Source: a bacterium (GTDB lineage Bacteria; SAR324; XYD2-FULL-50-16). Taken from it: 64,000 nt of DNA. Of this stretch, positions 18,049 through 27,161 are shown piece after piece (the first letter of the stretch is position 1; every line of letters begins with the position of its first letter). The notes under the pieces are model-generated. The model made no database searches, had not been told where the DNA came from, and saw only the letters and a program-made list of their open reading frames with translations. The stretch spans positions 55,216 to 119,215 of the forward strand of contig JAHJTV010000078.1 of the NCBI GenBank assembly GCA_018829445.1, written 5' to 3'. The position numbers and the translations under genes were made by a program.

Positions 18049-18543
18049 ATGACTAAAAAAATTGCGATATATCCCGGTTCTTTTGACCCTGTGACAAACG
18101 GTCATCTGGATATGATTGAAAGAGGTTTGAGACTCTTCGATGGATTGATTGTTGCCATCCTTCATAATCCTGCCAAAACTAAAGCCCTGTTTTCCGTTGA
18201 AGAAAGAATGGAAATGTTAAGGGAGATCTTCAGGGATAAACCTAATGTGGAAGTGGATTCACACAGCGGATTGTTGGTCGACTATGCGGAAAAGAAGCAG
18301 GCGAGTGCAATACTGAGAGGTTTAAGGGCTGTTTCCGACTTTGAATATGAATTCCAGATGGCCTTGATGAACAGGAGACTCAATAGAAAGGTGCAGACCG
18401 TTTTTTTAATGACGGGATTGCAGTGGATCTTCACCAGCTCCTCCATTGTGAAAGAAGCGGCGACTTTCGGCGGAGATGTTAAGAGCATGGTACCGCCATT
18501 GGTTAATGAAAAGCTAAGAGAACGATTCAGCAAGAACGGTTAG
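18049..18543 (+). CDS. coaD: Phosphopantetheine adenylyltransferase
   Basis: The 164-residue protein has the nucleotidyltransferase signature IAIYPGSFDPVTNGHLD, with the T/H-x-G-H motif, and the C-terminal TSSSIVKEAATFGGDV typical of bacterial CoaD. It joins 4'-phosphopantetheine and ATP to dephospho-CoA, the substrate of CoaE. The length is normal for the family. It lies 1 kb from the CoaE fusion, and both sit beside the acyl-CoA catabolic cluster. Confidence 0.95.
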   Translation: MTKKIAIYPGSFDPVTNGHLDMIERGLRLFDGLIVAILHNPAKTKALFSVEERMEMLREIFRDKPNVEVDSHSGLLVDYAEKKQASAILRGLRAVSDFEYEFQMALMNRRLNRKVQTVFLMTGLQWIFTSSSIVKEAATFGGDVKSMVPPLVNEKLRERFSKNG

Positions 18544-18546
18544 ATT

Positions 18547-18936
18547 TTAGATGGAGTACTTCTCAATCAGCCGCTTGATGATGGAGAGATTCGCAGAAGA
18601 AAGATCAATCAATTTTAACCCGATATTATAATATTTGAAGTCTCTATCTTCATTACATCGAACTGATCGGGTTACAACCTGCATTTGCCCCCCTTTATCC
18701 ACCTCCTTATTTAACTCAATGCGTAAAGGAAGAACAATATTGGTTTGAACCGGATACTTGCTGACTAGCATAATTCCTCCATAGGAGACGTCGGCAAGAT
18801 ACCCCAGAGATGAGTTTGAATTCATCTCATAAGTATCAAAATAGGAGCTCAGTAACCACCGCTTATATTTTCGGCGTTCTTTCATTGATTTTCCCGAAGG
18901 CTCAATCTTTTGCTTCTTAATTTTATCTGATGTCAT
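18547..18936 (-). CDS. PilZ domain protein
   Basis: A 129-residue, single-domain PilZ protein. The c-di-GMP-binding marks are present: an arginine motif at about residues 20-26 (ERRKYKR) and DVSYGG about 30 residues later, matching RxxxR and (D/N)xSxxG. It should bind c-di-GMP and act on an unidentified partner. It is convergent with coaD, with three bases between the stops. Confidence 0.82.
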   Translation of the reverse strand: MTSDKIKKQKIEPSGKSMKERRKYKRWLLSSYFDTYEMNSNSSLGYLADVSYGGIMLVSKYPVQTNIVLPLRIELNKEVDKGGQMQVVTRSVRCNEDRDFKYYNIGLKLIDLSSANLSIIKRLIEKYSI

Positions 18937-19148
18937 TTTTCCACAAATGAATTTCCAGAGTTATTCTCATTGGAGTTAGGCCAAGTAACAGTCATTATAA
19001 ACGCAACCAGTGGCAGAAACAAGAATTATAAAATAATTTTTCCCCCTTACCTGTAGGAGCATTGCTTAACATATTGACTTTAAACCACAAAGAATAGCCG
19101 TTACCACTCAATTCATTTGCATTCTTGGTACTTAACAGGAGAAAGTTC

Positions 19149-19415
19149 TTAGGAGTTTATCCTGTAAATATCATCCCTATGTCTGATTCTTTCAAAAATA
19201 AACGCATCATTTTCAAGCTTAAGTGCGATTCGATACTCATCAAATAGTATTTTAACCAAGTTACTATTTTGTTTGAGTGACCGAACATTTTTCCAGTATT
19301 TTAACGATGGATTTGCCGGGAACTCTTCGAAAACAAACTGCTCAATATCTTTTCGAATTCCAATGGATAACTTTGATAATTCAAGTAGAAACTTTTTTCT
19401 TATTTTAACCTTCAT
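19149..19415 (-). CDS. RelE/ParE-family toxin
   Basis: An 88-residue basic protein with the RelE fold pattern: an N-terminal helical part (KKFLLELSKLSIGIRKDIEQF), VRSLKQNSNLVKILFDEYRIALKLE, and the C-terminal FIFERIRHRDDIYR. RelE-type toxins cleave mRNA on the ribosome; ParE-type ones poison gyrase, and sequence alone does not separate them. Its ATG overlaps the stop of the upstream antitoxin gene (ATGA), the classic arrangement for a toxin-antitoxin pair. Confidence 0.8.
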   Translation of the reverse strand: MKVKIRKKFLLELSKLSIGIRKDIEQFVFEEFPANPSLKYWKNVRSLKQNSNLVKILFDEYRIALKLENDAFIFERIRHRDDIYRINS

Positions 19416-19615
19416 TTGGCCTTTTCCAATGTTTTGTAAAATGATTCAGCTTCGAAAAGATCAAACGCCTGACCCTTCTCATTTTTGATTATCAGCTGTT
19501 CCAGAGCATAATCCTCAAGAATGACCTCAATCTTTTCAAAGGTTTGAATATCAATCTGCACGGCAATCTTTCTATTGTTTTCATCAAAGATATACTCCCT
19601 GGGGATTGGCTCCAT
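19412..19615 (-). CDS. Antitoxin of RelE-type toxin-antitoxin pair
   Basis: A 67-residue protein directly upstream of, and overlapping by four bases, the RelE-like toxin gene. The N-terminal part (EYIFDENNRKIAVQIDIQTFEKI) resembles beta-type DNA-binding antitoxins, and the C-terminal half (FDLFEAESFYKTLEKAK) is the expected toxin-neutralising helix. AAGGAGACC lies before the ATG. Assignment rests mostly on size, order and overlap. Confidence 0.72.
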   Translation of the reverse strand: MEPIPREYIFDENNRKIAVQIDIQTFEKIEVILEDYALEQLIIKNEKGQAFDLFEAESFYKTLEKAK

Positions 19616-20163
19616 GATTTATGGTCTCCTTGTTTCCATCAATTGTGGTTTAGTACTCGCTTTAAAATCAAAAAAACATCAAATCCGGTGATTATCTGTT
19701 GATATCGTTAGTAGTTCAGTGTCCATCCGAATAAAATAGGCAGTATTGTTTCAGTAGAAAATACGGTTAACACTATAATTCCAGCCTTTAAAAACGGCTC
19801 AGGAATAAATGAAGTTCTTGCACTGCAAGAAAAACAAACAACTCAATCCACGATTTCTAAATGTAGCAAAACACTCACAGTTCCTCAAGAACAGGAGACA
19901 ATTGATTCGACAATTCCCCCCTCCCCAAGCATCGTGATTTACCGATAAAAGTGTTTGACATGTCACTTGTAAATATGTACTAACCGACTGTAAGCAGAGC
20001 AAAACAGGAATTATCTACCAGTTCACATCTATTATCCTGGTCTCGCTTTATTAAGTCCAACTGATATTTTCACTAACTATCCGCCAATCTTGCATCTCTC
20101 TTTCAAGTGCGGTACAATGAGGCAGTATTGAATGAGGCCATTCACATCAATCGGAGCAAAATC
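19616..20163. other. Intergenic region, no gene seen
   Basis: 548 bases between the toxin-antitoxin pair and the solute-binding protein gene. A TTGACA at about 19955 overlaps the small palindrome TGACATGTCA, but there is no good -10 at normal spacing. I see no further structure. Confidence 0.4.
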
Positions 20164-20895
20164 ATGAAATTTTTAAAAGCTTTTGTATATATTTCAATGG
20201 CTGCTATTTTCGTCGTAACAACAGCAAATGCCGTTGAAAAAGTAACTTTTGCTACTTTCCCTATCCCCTTGATGGTTGTTGATGAAAACACCGGGGTTTT
20301 TATTGAGCTTGTAAAAACTATCAGCAGCCGGGCTGGTTTCGAGATCTCAATTCAAATAACGCCTCCGGTTCGTACCGTTTCCAATTTTGCCAATAACAAA
20401 GCGGAAGTATTGTTTCCAGCAATTGATGTATTCTTCCCACCCGACCAAAAATATCTCAAATCAAGTGAAATCATTTATGTCAAAACCGATTTCATTTTTA
20501 CCAGAAAAGGTGATCCACTCTTCAAAACCATTAATGACATCGAGGGGAAGAAAGTCGGTATTACAAGAGGTTATCCTTATGCCAAAGCACTCATGGAAAA
20601 TAAAAGCATCATATTCGATATCGCCAATGGGGATGAAATCAACGTTCGTAAATTAATGGCTAAACGAATAGATGTATTTGTTGTGGAAGAAAAATCAGGC
20701 CTCAAGGCATTTGAAGATGAGGGGCAATTGGATCAAATGCATTATGACGCGACCTCTCCCGTTTCAAAACAGGATGTCTTTTTTGCATTCCAAGCCGACG
20801 CAAGGGGCAAACAATTGGAGCAACTGATTTCAAAGGCTCTCCTGGAGCTAAAGAAGGATGGCACCTTTGGAAAAATCATGGCCAAAGCACAATAA
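20164..20895 (+). CDS. Periplasmic solute-binding protein (family 3, amino acid type)
   Basis: The 243-residue product starts with a signal peptide ending in TANA and continues as a bacterial family-3 solute-binding fold, with EKVTFATFPIPL, a mid-region DIEGKKVGITRGYPY and a C-terminal LELKKDGTFGKIMAKA. It is likely to bind a polar solute in the periplasm. No permease or ATPase gene is adjacent, so it may be an orphan subunit or a sensor-like binding protein. The start at 20164 gives the signal peptide directly; an in-frame ATG 57 bases upstream would put extra residues before it. Confidence 0.82.
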   Translation: MKFLKAFVYISMAAIFVVTTANAVEKVTFATFPIPLMVVDENTGVFIELVKTISSRAGFEISIQITPPVRTVSNFANNKAEVLFPAIDVFFPPDQKYLKSSEIIYVKTDFIFTRKGDPLFKTINDIEGKKVGITRGYPYAKALMENKSIIFDIANGDEINVRKLMAKRIDVFVVEEKSGLKAFEDEGQLDQMHYDATSPVSKQDVFFAFQADARGKQLEQLISKALLELKKDGTFGKIMAKAQ

Positions 20896-20904
20896 CAAAG
20901 GATC

Positions 20905-21708
20905 TTAGCTTCTGTTTGCATTATCAAAAGGTGAGCTTGCCGGTTTTTGTGCCAGAAAAACCCCATGATGGCTTTTAACCTGAACCGGCTTTTCTTTCCA
21001 TTGTTGATACAGATAGGATTTAAACAATTCCAGCTGATTCGCATTTAAGTAATTCAGCAATGGCTGTGATTTTATCATCCATTGAAAATGGCTCTCGGGT
21101 TCTGAAAAGGGGACAAACACCTTCTCAATGGATTCAAGCAGCTCAAACCCGCATTGTTCAATCATTGTGGCGCACTGCTTATAGTTGAACCTGCTCCTTG
21201 ACAGGGTGATACTATTATCATTTAAAAAATATCGAAGCTGTTTTTCTAAAAAACCTTTGGTTTCCTCAGCATTTCCCTCCAGAGAAAAACGTACTGCCAG
21301 GCACCCCTTGTATTTCAACACTTTATAAATCCCTGCAAATGTTCCAAGTAAGTTCGCAGCCGTACTTAGCCAATGAAACACAGCATTGGAGAACACTATA
21401 TCATATCGATTTCTATCCGAATCAAGCCAGGGAAGTAAATCTTCCCGACAGATCTTAACCCGATTGCTTCCCGCCTTTTCCTTAAAAACTTCAAGCATCC
21501 CCTCATCTCTGTCTACAGCTGTAATACTGCCATTTAGCCCTATTTTATCCGCCAAAACCAAGGAGAGTTCCCCGTTTCCACAGCCAAGATCAAGTATGTC
21601 TCTGTCTTTCAGATTAGTAATGGCTTCCAACTTTGAAATAAGATCCAAGCCATTTTTTAGCTGGTATCGTTTTTGAAATTGATCATATTGATCGGCTATC
21701 CATTCCAT
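20905..21708 (-). CDS. Class I SAM-dependent methyltransferase
   Basis: A 267-residue methyltransferase with SAM motif I ILDLGCGNGELSLVLA (about residues 38-53), an acidic motif II (AVDRDEGMLEVF) and the post-motif YDIVFSNAVFHWL. The last resembles trans-aconitate methyltransferase and BioC-like enzymes. The substrate is not predictable. Its start codon abuts a TTAGC-type repeat, and it is convergent with the solute-binding protein gene. Confidence 0.82.
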   Translation of the reverse strand: MEWIADQYDQFQKRYQLKNGLDLISKLEAITNLKDRDILDLGCGNGELSLVLADKIGLNGSITAVDRDEGMLEVFKEKAGSNRVKICREDLLPWLDSDRNRYDIVFSNAVFHWLSTAANLLGTFAGIYKVLKYKGCLAVRFSLEGNAEETKGFLEKQLRYFLNDNSITLSRSRFNYKQCATMIEQCGFELLESIEKVFVPFSEPESHFQWMIKSQPLLNYLNANQLELFKSYLYQQWKEKPVQVKSHHGVFLAQKPASSPFDNANRS

Positions 21709-21742
21709 TAGCAGTTAGCGGTTAGCAGTTTAAAGAACGGCT
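21708..21742. repeat. TTAGC-type tandem repeat, second copy
   Basis: Units of TTAGCNG followed by a tract ending in ACGGCT, closely matching 4002-4037. It starts at the start codon of the methyltransferase gene. Confidence 0.5.
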
Positions 21743-22336
21743 GATTGGATTTGTTGTAATCGCTAAAATCACACGTCTAGTAATTTCACTCCAAAGCCTG
21801 ATTCAAAAATCCTGTAATCAACGGATGAAGGTTCTCATCAGAGCTTGAGAGCTGAGGTAGAAAAAGGATTTCCACAAAGAATCGAAGATTAACAAGAATT
21901 TATCGTAGCTCGCTTTTTTCAAAGCGTTAAATATAAATTTGATCATTATTGATACTGCTAATGATATGTTAGACTTGAATCATTTATTTTAATGCACCAA
22001 AATGATCTTCTATACTAAAAGACAAAATTGCAGAACAAGATTCAAATCGTTTGAATTCTCAGGAAAACTGCATCCCCGGTGTTCCATATAGTCAAAAGTA
22101 ATGGCGTTCTATCAGGACTCAAAACTAACCTGTTTTACTCCATATCTACTCTGGTAGCATTAACCGTTTATTACTGACAGAAATCGGCAATCTGCTGTTT
22201 AAGTTATTGAGATCAGGAAAACATTGAATATCTGCACTCTTTTATATAGAAAATATCTTTTTTATCTTGGTTTTTCATGCGACAATAGGTTTAAACGCTT
22301 TTTTACGCACCAACGAGTAAACTTCAATCATTTTAG
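21743..22336. other. Intergenic region, no gene seen
   Basis: About 590 AT-rich bases between divergent genes (methyltransferase and HD-GYP-like). I see no further gene, RNA or clear promoter. Confidence 0.4.
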
Positions 22337-23710
22337 ATGACTGACGGAATAGGCACCATGACACAAAATAACTCAGCAAACAAAACAGTAAGCTTAAATG
22401 ACTTAACCAGCCAGATGGTAATCCAGTCGTACTCGGGCTTCCCCGGAAAATTCCGTTCCATGGATAAAGCAACTTCCGAATGGGTAAAACACAATTTCAA
22501 GGGAACATCCATTGTTGCAGAAAGAGAAGGAAAACAGTTGGAATTTCCCGTTGAAAATCTTAACGAGGGAGATACCCTGCTTCGTATTCAGAAATTCCCC
22601 CAAACCCTGGAGAGACTCCTTATTGTAAATGATAAACTTATCAACGAATTGAAATCCAGGGGATTTACAAAATTTGAAGTTAAAATAGTCAATAAACCTA
22701 CAAATGCGGTACAGGAAAAAAGGAAAAATTCCGTTCAGAAAGCTGAAAAGCTGATTCAGCAAGTTAAAGAAAGTATTGAAGTCAGAGACAAAGCAAGCTT
22801 TGCCGTTGAAAGTCTGATGGATAATGGACGTAAAGGCAAAGCCAATACAAAAGAGATTATCAGTTTTGTTGATAATATCATCACCAATTCATCCGCGGAT
22901 GCCATCACTGCCATCGCCAGTCTGAAACAAAGCGATCAAACCTATGCTCACTGTGTGGACGTCGGTGCAATTTTTCAGGTTGTGTACCAGAAACTCATTG
23001 AAAACATGAAGGTTAAAAATGTCTTCAAAGATGGTCGCGAAGTGCTGTTAAGCTCCTTCATGCATGACTTTGGGAAATCAAAAGTACCGAAAGAAATTCT
23101 GGATAGCACCGTCCGCTTCGAAAGAGACAGTAAGGAGATGCAGATGATGCAAAACCACCCGGTTTATGGGGCGGAGTTGCTGGCAAATATGAATATGCCT
23201 AGTTATATCATCGATATGGCACATTTCCATCATATTAAGATGGACACCTCAATGGCATCCAGTTATCCAGACAGCATAAAATGGGATGATGTCCGTTTGG
23301 AAGCACGTTTGATCGCTATTATTGATATTTACCAGGCTCTGGTCGGAAAACGAAGCTACAAAAAATCCTGGGCCCCCCCCGCTGCCATGAAATTCATCGA
23401 TAACCTCGCAGGTGTTGAATATGACCTCGATATCTGGAACGAATTCATGAAAATCATGGGTCGTTATCCCAAAGGATCAGCAGTCGAACTCAGCGACGGT
23501 TCCCAAGCCTTTGTCGTCAGTGTCCCGGAAAAAGATCTATCCAGACCGTCAGTGGTAATTGTACGAAATGCCAGTGGAGAGGATCTGAAGCATCACACCC
23601 TCGTTGACCTTGAGGTTGAAAAAGACCTCAATATCAGTAAAGAGATTGACAGTTTTGAAACCTTTGGTGATAACGTCATAGAACTGTTTGCTAGCCTGCA
23701 GGTCATTTAA
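22337..23710 (+). CDS. HD-GYP-like signalling protein with degenerate GYP motif
   Basis: The 457-residue protein has an N-terminal region of about 150 residues, partly coiled, then an HD domain with FMHDFGKSKVPKEIL at about 240-255, followed by NHPVYGAELL and HFHHIKMDTS. In active c-di-GMP phosphodiesterases the last block carries HHE and GYP; here HHE reads HHI and GYP reads SYP, so activity or specificity may be changed. A roughly 60-residue C-terminal part (DLSRPSVVIVRN...) follows. ATG codons at 22337 and 22358 are both possible and neither has a clear ribosome site. The gene ends in a strong terminator. Confidence 0.75.
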   Translation: MTDGIGTMTQNNSANKTVSLNDLTSQMVIQSYSGFPGKFRSMDKATSEWVKHNFKGTSIVAEREGKQLEFPVENLNEGDTLLRIQKFPQTLERLLIVNDKLINELKSRGFTKFEVKIVNKPTNAVQEKRKNSVQKAEKLIQQVKESIEVRDKASFAVESLMDNGRKGKANTKEIISFVDNIITNSSADAITAIASLKQSDQTYAHCVDVGAIFQVVYQKLIENMKVKNVFKDGREVLLSSFMHDFGKSKVPKEILDSTVRFERDSKEMQMMQNHPVYGAELLANMNMPSYIIDMAHFHHIKMDTSMASSYPDSIKWDDVRLEARLIAIIDIYQALVGKRSYKKSWAPPAAMKFIDNLAGVEYDLDIWNEFMKIMGRYPKGSAVELSDGSQAFVVSVPEKDLSRPSVVIVRNASGEDLKHHTLVDLEVEKDLNISKEIDSFETFGDNVIELFASLQVI

Positions 23711-23726
23711 TCAGTCCTTTTTTGTT

Positions 23727-23756
23727 AAAAGCGGTAGTTGTGAACCTACCGCTTTT
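23727..23756 (+). terminator. Intrinsic terminator after the HD-GYP-like gene
   Basis: A perfect 11-bp stem (AAAAGCGGTAG and CTACCGCTTTT) with an 8-base loop lies 17 bases after the stop. T-rich tracts flank both sides, so it may work in both directions. Confidence 0.75.
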
Positions 23757-23842
23757 AGTTTCCCTCCATAAACCCACCCTCCTGACAATAGTCGTTAATA
23801 CAATAAGTTAGGTCTCCATAGGTGAAAGGTTACACTTTTTAC

Positions 23843-23871
23843 TTGACAAGAAGGTGTGAACATCTAATTAT
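23843..23871 (+). promoter_or_regulatory. Putative sigma70 promoter of the second TetR gene
   Basis: TTGACA at 23843-23848 with an AATTAT -10 at 23866-23871 (17-base spacer). The palindrome at 23872-23885 follows at once, which would allow autorepression. Confidence 0.5.
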
Positions 23872-23885
23872 TAACCAACTGGTTA
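23872..23885. promoter_or_regulatory. Palindromic operator candidate before the second TetR gene
   Basis: TAACCA-AC-TGGTTA has perfect 6-base arms. It resembles the core of the long palindrome at 24583-24622 (11 of 16 bases shared), which suggests one TetR protein binds both sites. Confidence 0.55.
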
Positions 23886-23888
23886 GTT

Positions 23889-24533
23889 ATGCAAGAGGAG
23901 AGAAAATTGCCCAGAAACAGTGAAATATCCCGCAGAAAAATCATGAAGGTTGCCGAAAAAATCTTTGCACAAAAGGGATTTGACGGCGCCAGGGTTGACG
24001 AAATCGCCAAAACTGCCGGGGTCAATAAGGCTTTAATCTACTATTATTTCAAAAGCAAATCGATGATTCTCGATGAGATCTTCAAGGATTTTGTCAATGA
24101 AGCAACCGAGCTCATCTATAAATATTTCGATGAGGATATTGAACTTAACGAACCGGAGTTTATGAACCAGGTGTTTGATATCTATATGGAATATCTTGAA
24201 TCGAGAAAGGATACACTGAAGATTATGCTAACTGAATCCCTGAAGTCAGGTGATGAGGCGCCACCCCTGTTTAGTTTTGTTGAGGCCTCTTTGAACCATG
24301 AAGCGGACTCAATAATAAAGTCAATGAAACAAAAAGGGTATAATATCGCTGATCAAAAAGATCAGATCAAAGTCACCGAGTTTTTTACCAGTTTTATGCC
24401 CGTCATCAGCTATATCGTGTTTCGGGATAAATGGTGCCGCTTTTTCGGCGTCAGCAAGGAACAGCTAAAAAACATGTTCTTTGAAGCATATAAAGCCACT
24501 CATATTTCCCATCATATAACCCAACATCCCTGA
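23889..24533 (+). CDS. TetR/AcrR family transcriptional regulator
   Basis: The product (up to 214 residues) has a TetR helix-turn-helix near residues 15-60 (KIMKVAEKIFAQKGFDGARV and NKALIYYYFKSKSMILDEI) and a helical ligand domain. The ATG at 23889 has no ribosome site. An in-frame TTG at 23907 has GAGGAG six bases upstream and would leave the predicted operator untranslated, so it may be the true start. The next gene encodes an RND exporter, and matching palindromes precede both genes, so this is probably the local repressor of that exporter. Confidence 0.87.
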   Translation: MQEERKLPRNSEISRRKIMKVAEKIFAQKGFDGARVDEIAKTAGVNKALIYYYFKSKSMILDEIFKDFVNEATELIYKYFDEDIELNEPEFMNQVFDIYMEYLESRKDTLKIMLTESLKSGDEAPPLFSFVEASLNHEADSIIKSMKQKGYNIADQKDQIKVTEFFTSFMPVISYIVFRDKWCRFFGVSKEQLKNMFFEAYKATHISHHITQHP

Positions 24534-24582
24534 TATTTCATGCAAAACCCAATTATTAATTTAAAATATGCGGAGCAGATCA

Positions 24583-24622
24583 TTTTCCAATTATCTAACT
24601 AAACAGTTAGATAATTGGAAAA
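24583..24622. promoter_or_regulatory. Perfect 40-bp palindrome between TetR and RND exporter genes
   Basis: Two 18-base arms, each with CCAATTATCTAACT at its core, flank AAAC without a mismatch. No T tract follows on either strand, so an operator is more likely than a terminator. A short TCCCC/GGGGA hairpin follows at 24624-24638. Confidence 0.65.
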
Positions 24623-24682
24623 CTCCCCTGAGCGGGGAAGTATCCTTAACAGTTTATCTTAAAAAGCAGGAGAGAATTTGCA

Positions 24683-27154
24683 ATGAATTCATTTAATATC
24701 GACAGGAAACTAGCTAAAATCGGAACCGACGTGATCCTGAAATATCGTTTTCTTTGGGTCTTTCTGATTCTTTTGTGTGTTCTTTTATGCGGATACGGGT
24801 TAAAAAAACTACGTCTGGACTCCTCCAATGAATCATTCCTACCGGAGACCGATGCCTTGTTTGAAGCTAATGAACGGTTTAAGGAGCAGTTTGGGAACGA
24901 GGAATTTGTATTCATCCTGGTTGAAACCAGTGATCTTTTCAAGGCGGACACATTGTCTCGAATAAGAGCCCTGCAGGAAGATCTGGAAAAGAGACTTCCC
25001 TTTGTTGATGAAGTTAACGCCATCAGCAATATAGAATACATCGATGCGCATGATGATCACTTGATTATTGGAGATTTAATCTCAGAAGAGAGTCCAACAG
25101 ATCCTCTAGAGATTGAGGAGATCAAGCGCAAGTTGATCTCCTCCAAATTATACATCAATCGGATTATATCATCAGACTTGAGGTATACCGGATTGGCCAT
25201 AACCTTTGAACGGATTCCGCAGTCGATCTGGCTCAAAGCTGATACCGGTTTTTCTCCCATGGACCAAGTCAACTGGCCGGATGAAAAGGTTGTTATGCAA
25301 CCAGATATCCACTACTCACTGCCAGATGGGGAGAGCTCCTTAAATGATCTGGTGGAGGTTGTGGATCCCAGAAAACTCATAGCTCCCTCACTTAATGTTA
25401 TTTTAAAAAACCACCAGGCAGATGATTTTAAGCTGCTGGCCACCGGCATTCCAATTGCTGACTTTGAAGGGGATCGGATCACTTCAGAAGAGGGAAAAAG
25501 AATAGGATTAATCGCGATGACTGCAGCGTTTCTCTTTATGCTTCTCCTTTTTCGCAACCTGGCAGGTGTGATAGCTCCGATGATCGTAATGGTTTTTACT
25601 GTTGTGATATTATTTGGGTTACTGGGTTGGATGAACATTCCCCTGTCCATGGCAACAATGATAGTGGCGCCATTGTTAATGGTGTTATCAGTTAGTTATT
25701 CAATACATTATATTAACCATTTTAACTTCCACTTCAAAAGGAAAGGGATTCGACACCAGGCGCTTCACTATGCCTATTCGCAAGCCACATGGCCCTGTTT
25801 CCTAACAGCTCTGACAACCGCTGTTGGATTCATCTCTTTCATTATCGTCTCCATGAAACCGATCCGCGATGTTGGGATTGCCTGTGGGGCAGGAGTTTTA
25901 ATTTCCTATCTATTAGTAATGATTCTTGTTCCCATCGCCTATTCCTTTGGTAAAGATCAGACAGATATGGCTAAAACGACTGCAACCAAAGTCTCAATCT
26001 TTCCACTGGGAATGGTTCCTTTTTCCAAATGGGTATTGACCAATAGGATTCCTATTGTGTTGTTTTCACTAATAACACTGGTAGTTGGGTTGAGCTTTTT
26101 ACCCAAAATTCCTGTGGAAACGGATTTCCTGAAAATAATGGGCGAACAGAGCCAATTTGTAAGGGATACAAGGGAAATAACCCACCATTTGGGAGGATTC
26201 TATGCTTATGAAGTTTTGATTGAACTGGAGCAGGAAGGGATGGCAAAAGACCCCAATATTCTAAAATCGTTGGCAATTTTGACTGAAGAGATACAACGTT
26301 GGGATACTGTTAAAAACACCATGTCTTTGACAGACCTGATCAAGGAGCTTAACTATGTGATGCATGATCGTAACCAGGAATACTATTCCATTCCCGAGAG
26401 CAGGGAGATGATTGCACAATACCTCTTGTTATACAGCATATCGGGTGGAGAGGAACTGGATAAATGGATCGATTTTGATTACAAAACACTAAGACTCTCT
26501 GTTCAGCTGGATGACTCCAAAAATCTTGAATCCCACATCAATCAGATGCAGGCTTTGGCAAACGAACTGTTTCCAGAGAATACTAAAATAGTTTTTGTGG
26601 GGGATATCCCCATCATGCTGAGACTAATGAACCTGCTCAACATCGGACAGTTAAAATCCATTGCCGTTGCCTTTATTTTCATCTGCATCATCATGATTAT
26701 GATATTAAAATCATTTAAAGCCGGACTGATTTCAATGGTTCCCAATCTATTCCCTCTGGTTGTAATCGCTGGAGTTATGGGATTTTTTCAGATCAACCTG
26801 GATATCATGACGATTATGATTGCCCCTATGGTCATTGGGATTGCAGTTGATGATACGGTCCATTTTTTCATCCACTTTAAAGCGGAATTAACCGGATTCA
26901 GAGATTACGAGAGAGCAAATCAGCAGACGTTTGTAAAAATAGGATATGCACTACTCTACACAACCATTGTCCTATCCCTCGGTTTTGGGATATTGGGATT
27001 TAGTAGTATTTCCGGCATAATGCATGTCGGTTTCCTGTCAGCCATCGGGATTCTGTCCGCCCTATTAGCCGATTTTTTGATAACGCCGCTATTGTTGGTT
27101 TACCTGAAACCCTATGGAACTTTTGCTATCGCTTCTCAGCCACTCCCCCGATAA
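24683..27154 (+). CDS. RND superfamily exporter (MMPL-like)
   Basis: An 823-residue inner membrane protein built as two similar halves. Each half has one N-terminal membrane helix (at about 20-40 and 450-470), a large external loop, and a cluster of four to five helices. The typical SMATMIVAPLLMVLSVSYSIHYINHF and IMIAPMVIGIAVDDTVHFFIHF stretches mark helix 4 of each half, where RND proteins carry the acidic proton-relay residues. It is likely to export hydrophobic molecules with the proton motive force. There is no membrane fusion or outer membrane partner gene beside it. AGGAGAG precedes the ATG. Confidence 0.88.
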   Translation: MNSFNIDRKLAKIGTDVILKYRFLWVFLILLCVLLCGYGLKKLRLDSSNESFLPETDALFEANERFKEQFGNEEFVFILVETSDLFKADTLSRIRALQEDLEKRLPFVDEVNAISNIEYIDAHDDHLIIGDLISEESPTDPLEIEEIKRKLISSKLYINRIISSDLRYTGLAITFERIPQSIWLKADTGFSPMDQVNWPDEKVVMQPDIHYSLPDGESSLNDLVEVVDPRKLIAPSLNVILKNHQADDFKLLATGIPIADFEGDRITSEEGKRIGLIAMTAAFLFMLLLFRNLAGVIAPMIVMVFTVVILFGLLGWMNIPLSMATMIVAPLLMVLSVSYSIHYINHFNFHFKRKGIRHQALHYAYSQATWPCFLTALTTAVGFISFIIVSMKPIRDVGIACGAGVLISYLLVMILVPIAYSFGKDQTDMAKTTATKVSIFPLGMVPFSKWVLTNRIPIVLFSLITLVVGLSFLPKIPVETDFLKIMGEQSQFVRDTREITHHLGGFYAYEVLIELEQEGMAKDPNILKSLAILTEEIQRWDTVKNTMSLTDLIKELNYVMHDRNQEYYSIPESREMIAQYLLLYSISGGEELDKWIDFDYKTLRLSVQLDDSKNLESHINQMQALANELFPENTKIVFVGDIPIMLRLMNLLNIGQLKSIAVAFIFICIIMIMILKSFKAGLISMVPNLFPLVVIAGVMGFFQINLDIMTIMIAPMVIGIAVDDTVHFFIHFKAELTGFRDYERANQQTFVKIGYALLYTTIVLSLGFGILGFSSISGIMHVGFLSAIGILSALLADFLITPLLLVYLKPYGTFAIASQPLPR

Positions 27155-27161
27155 ATCCCTT

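Noticed and set aside
24583..24622. Considered as an intrinsic terminator of the TetR gene
   Set aside because: Neither strand has a T run after the stem, and the core resembles the operator before the TetR gene.
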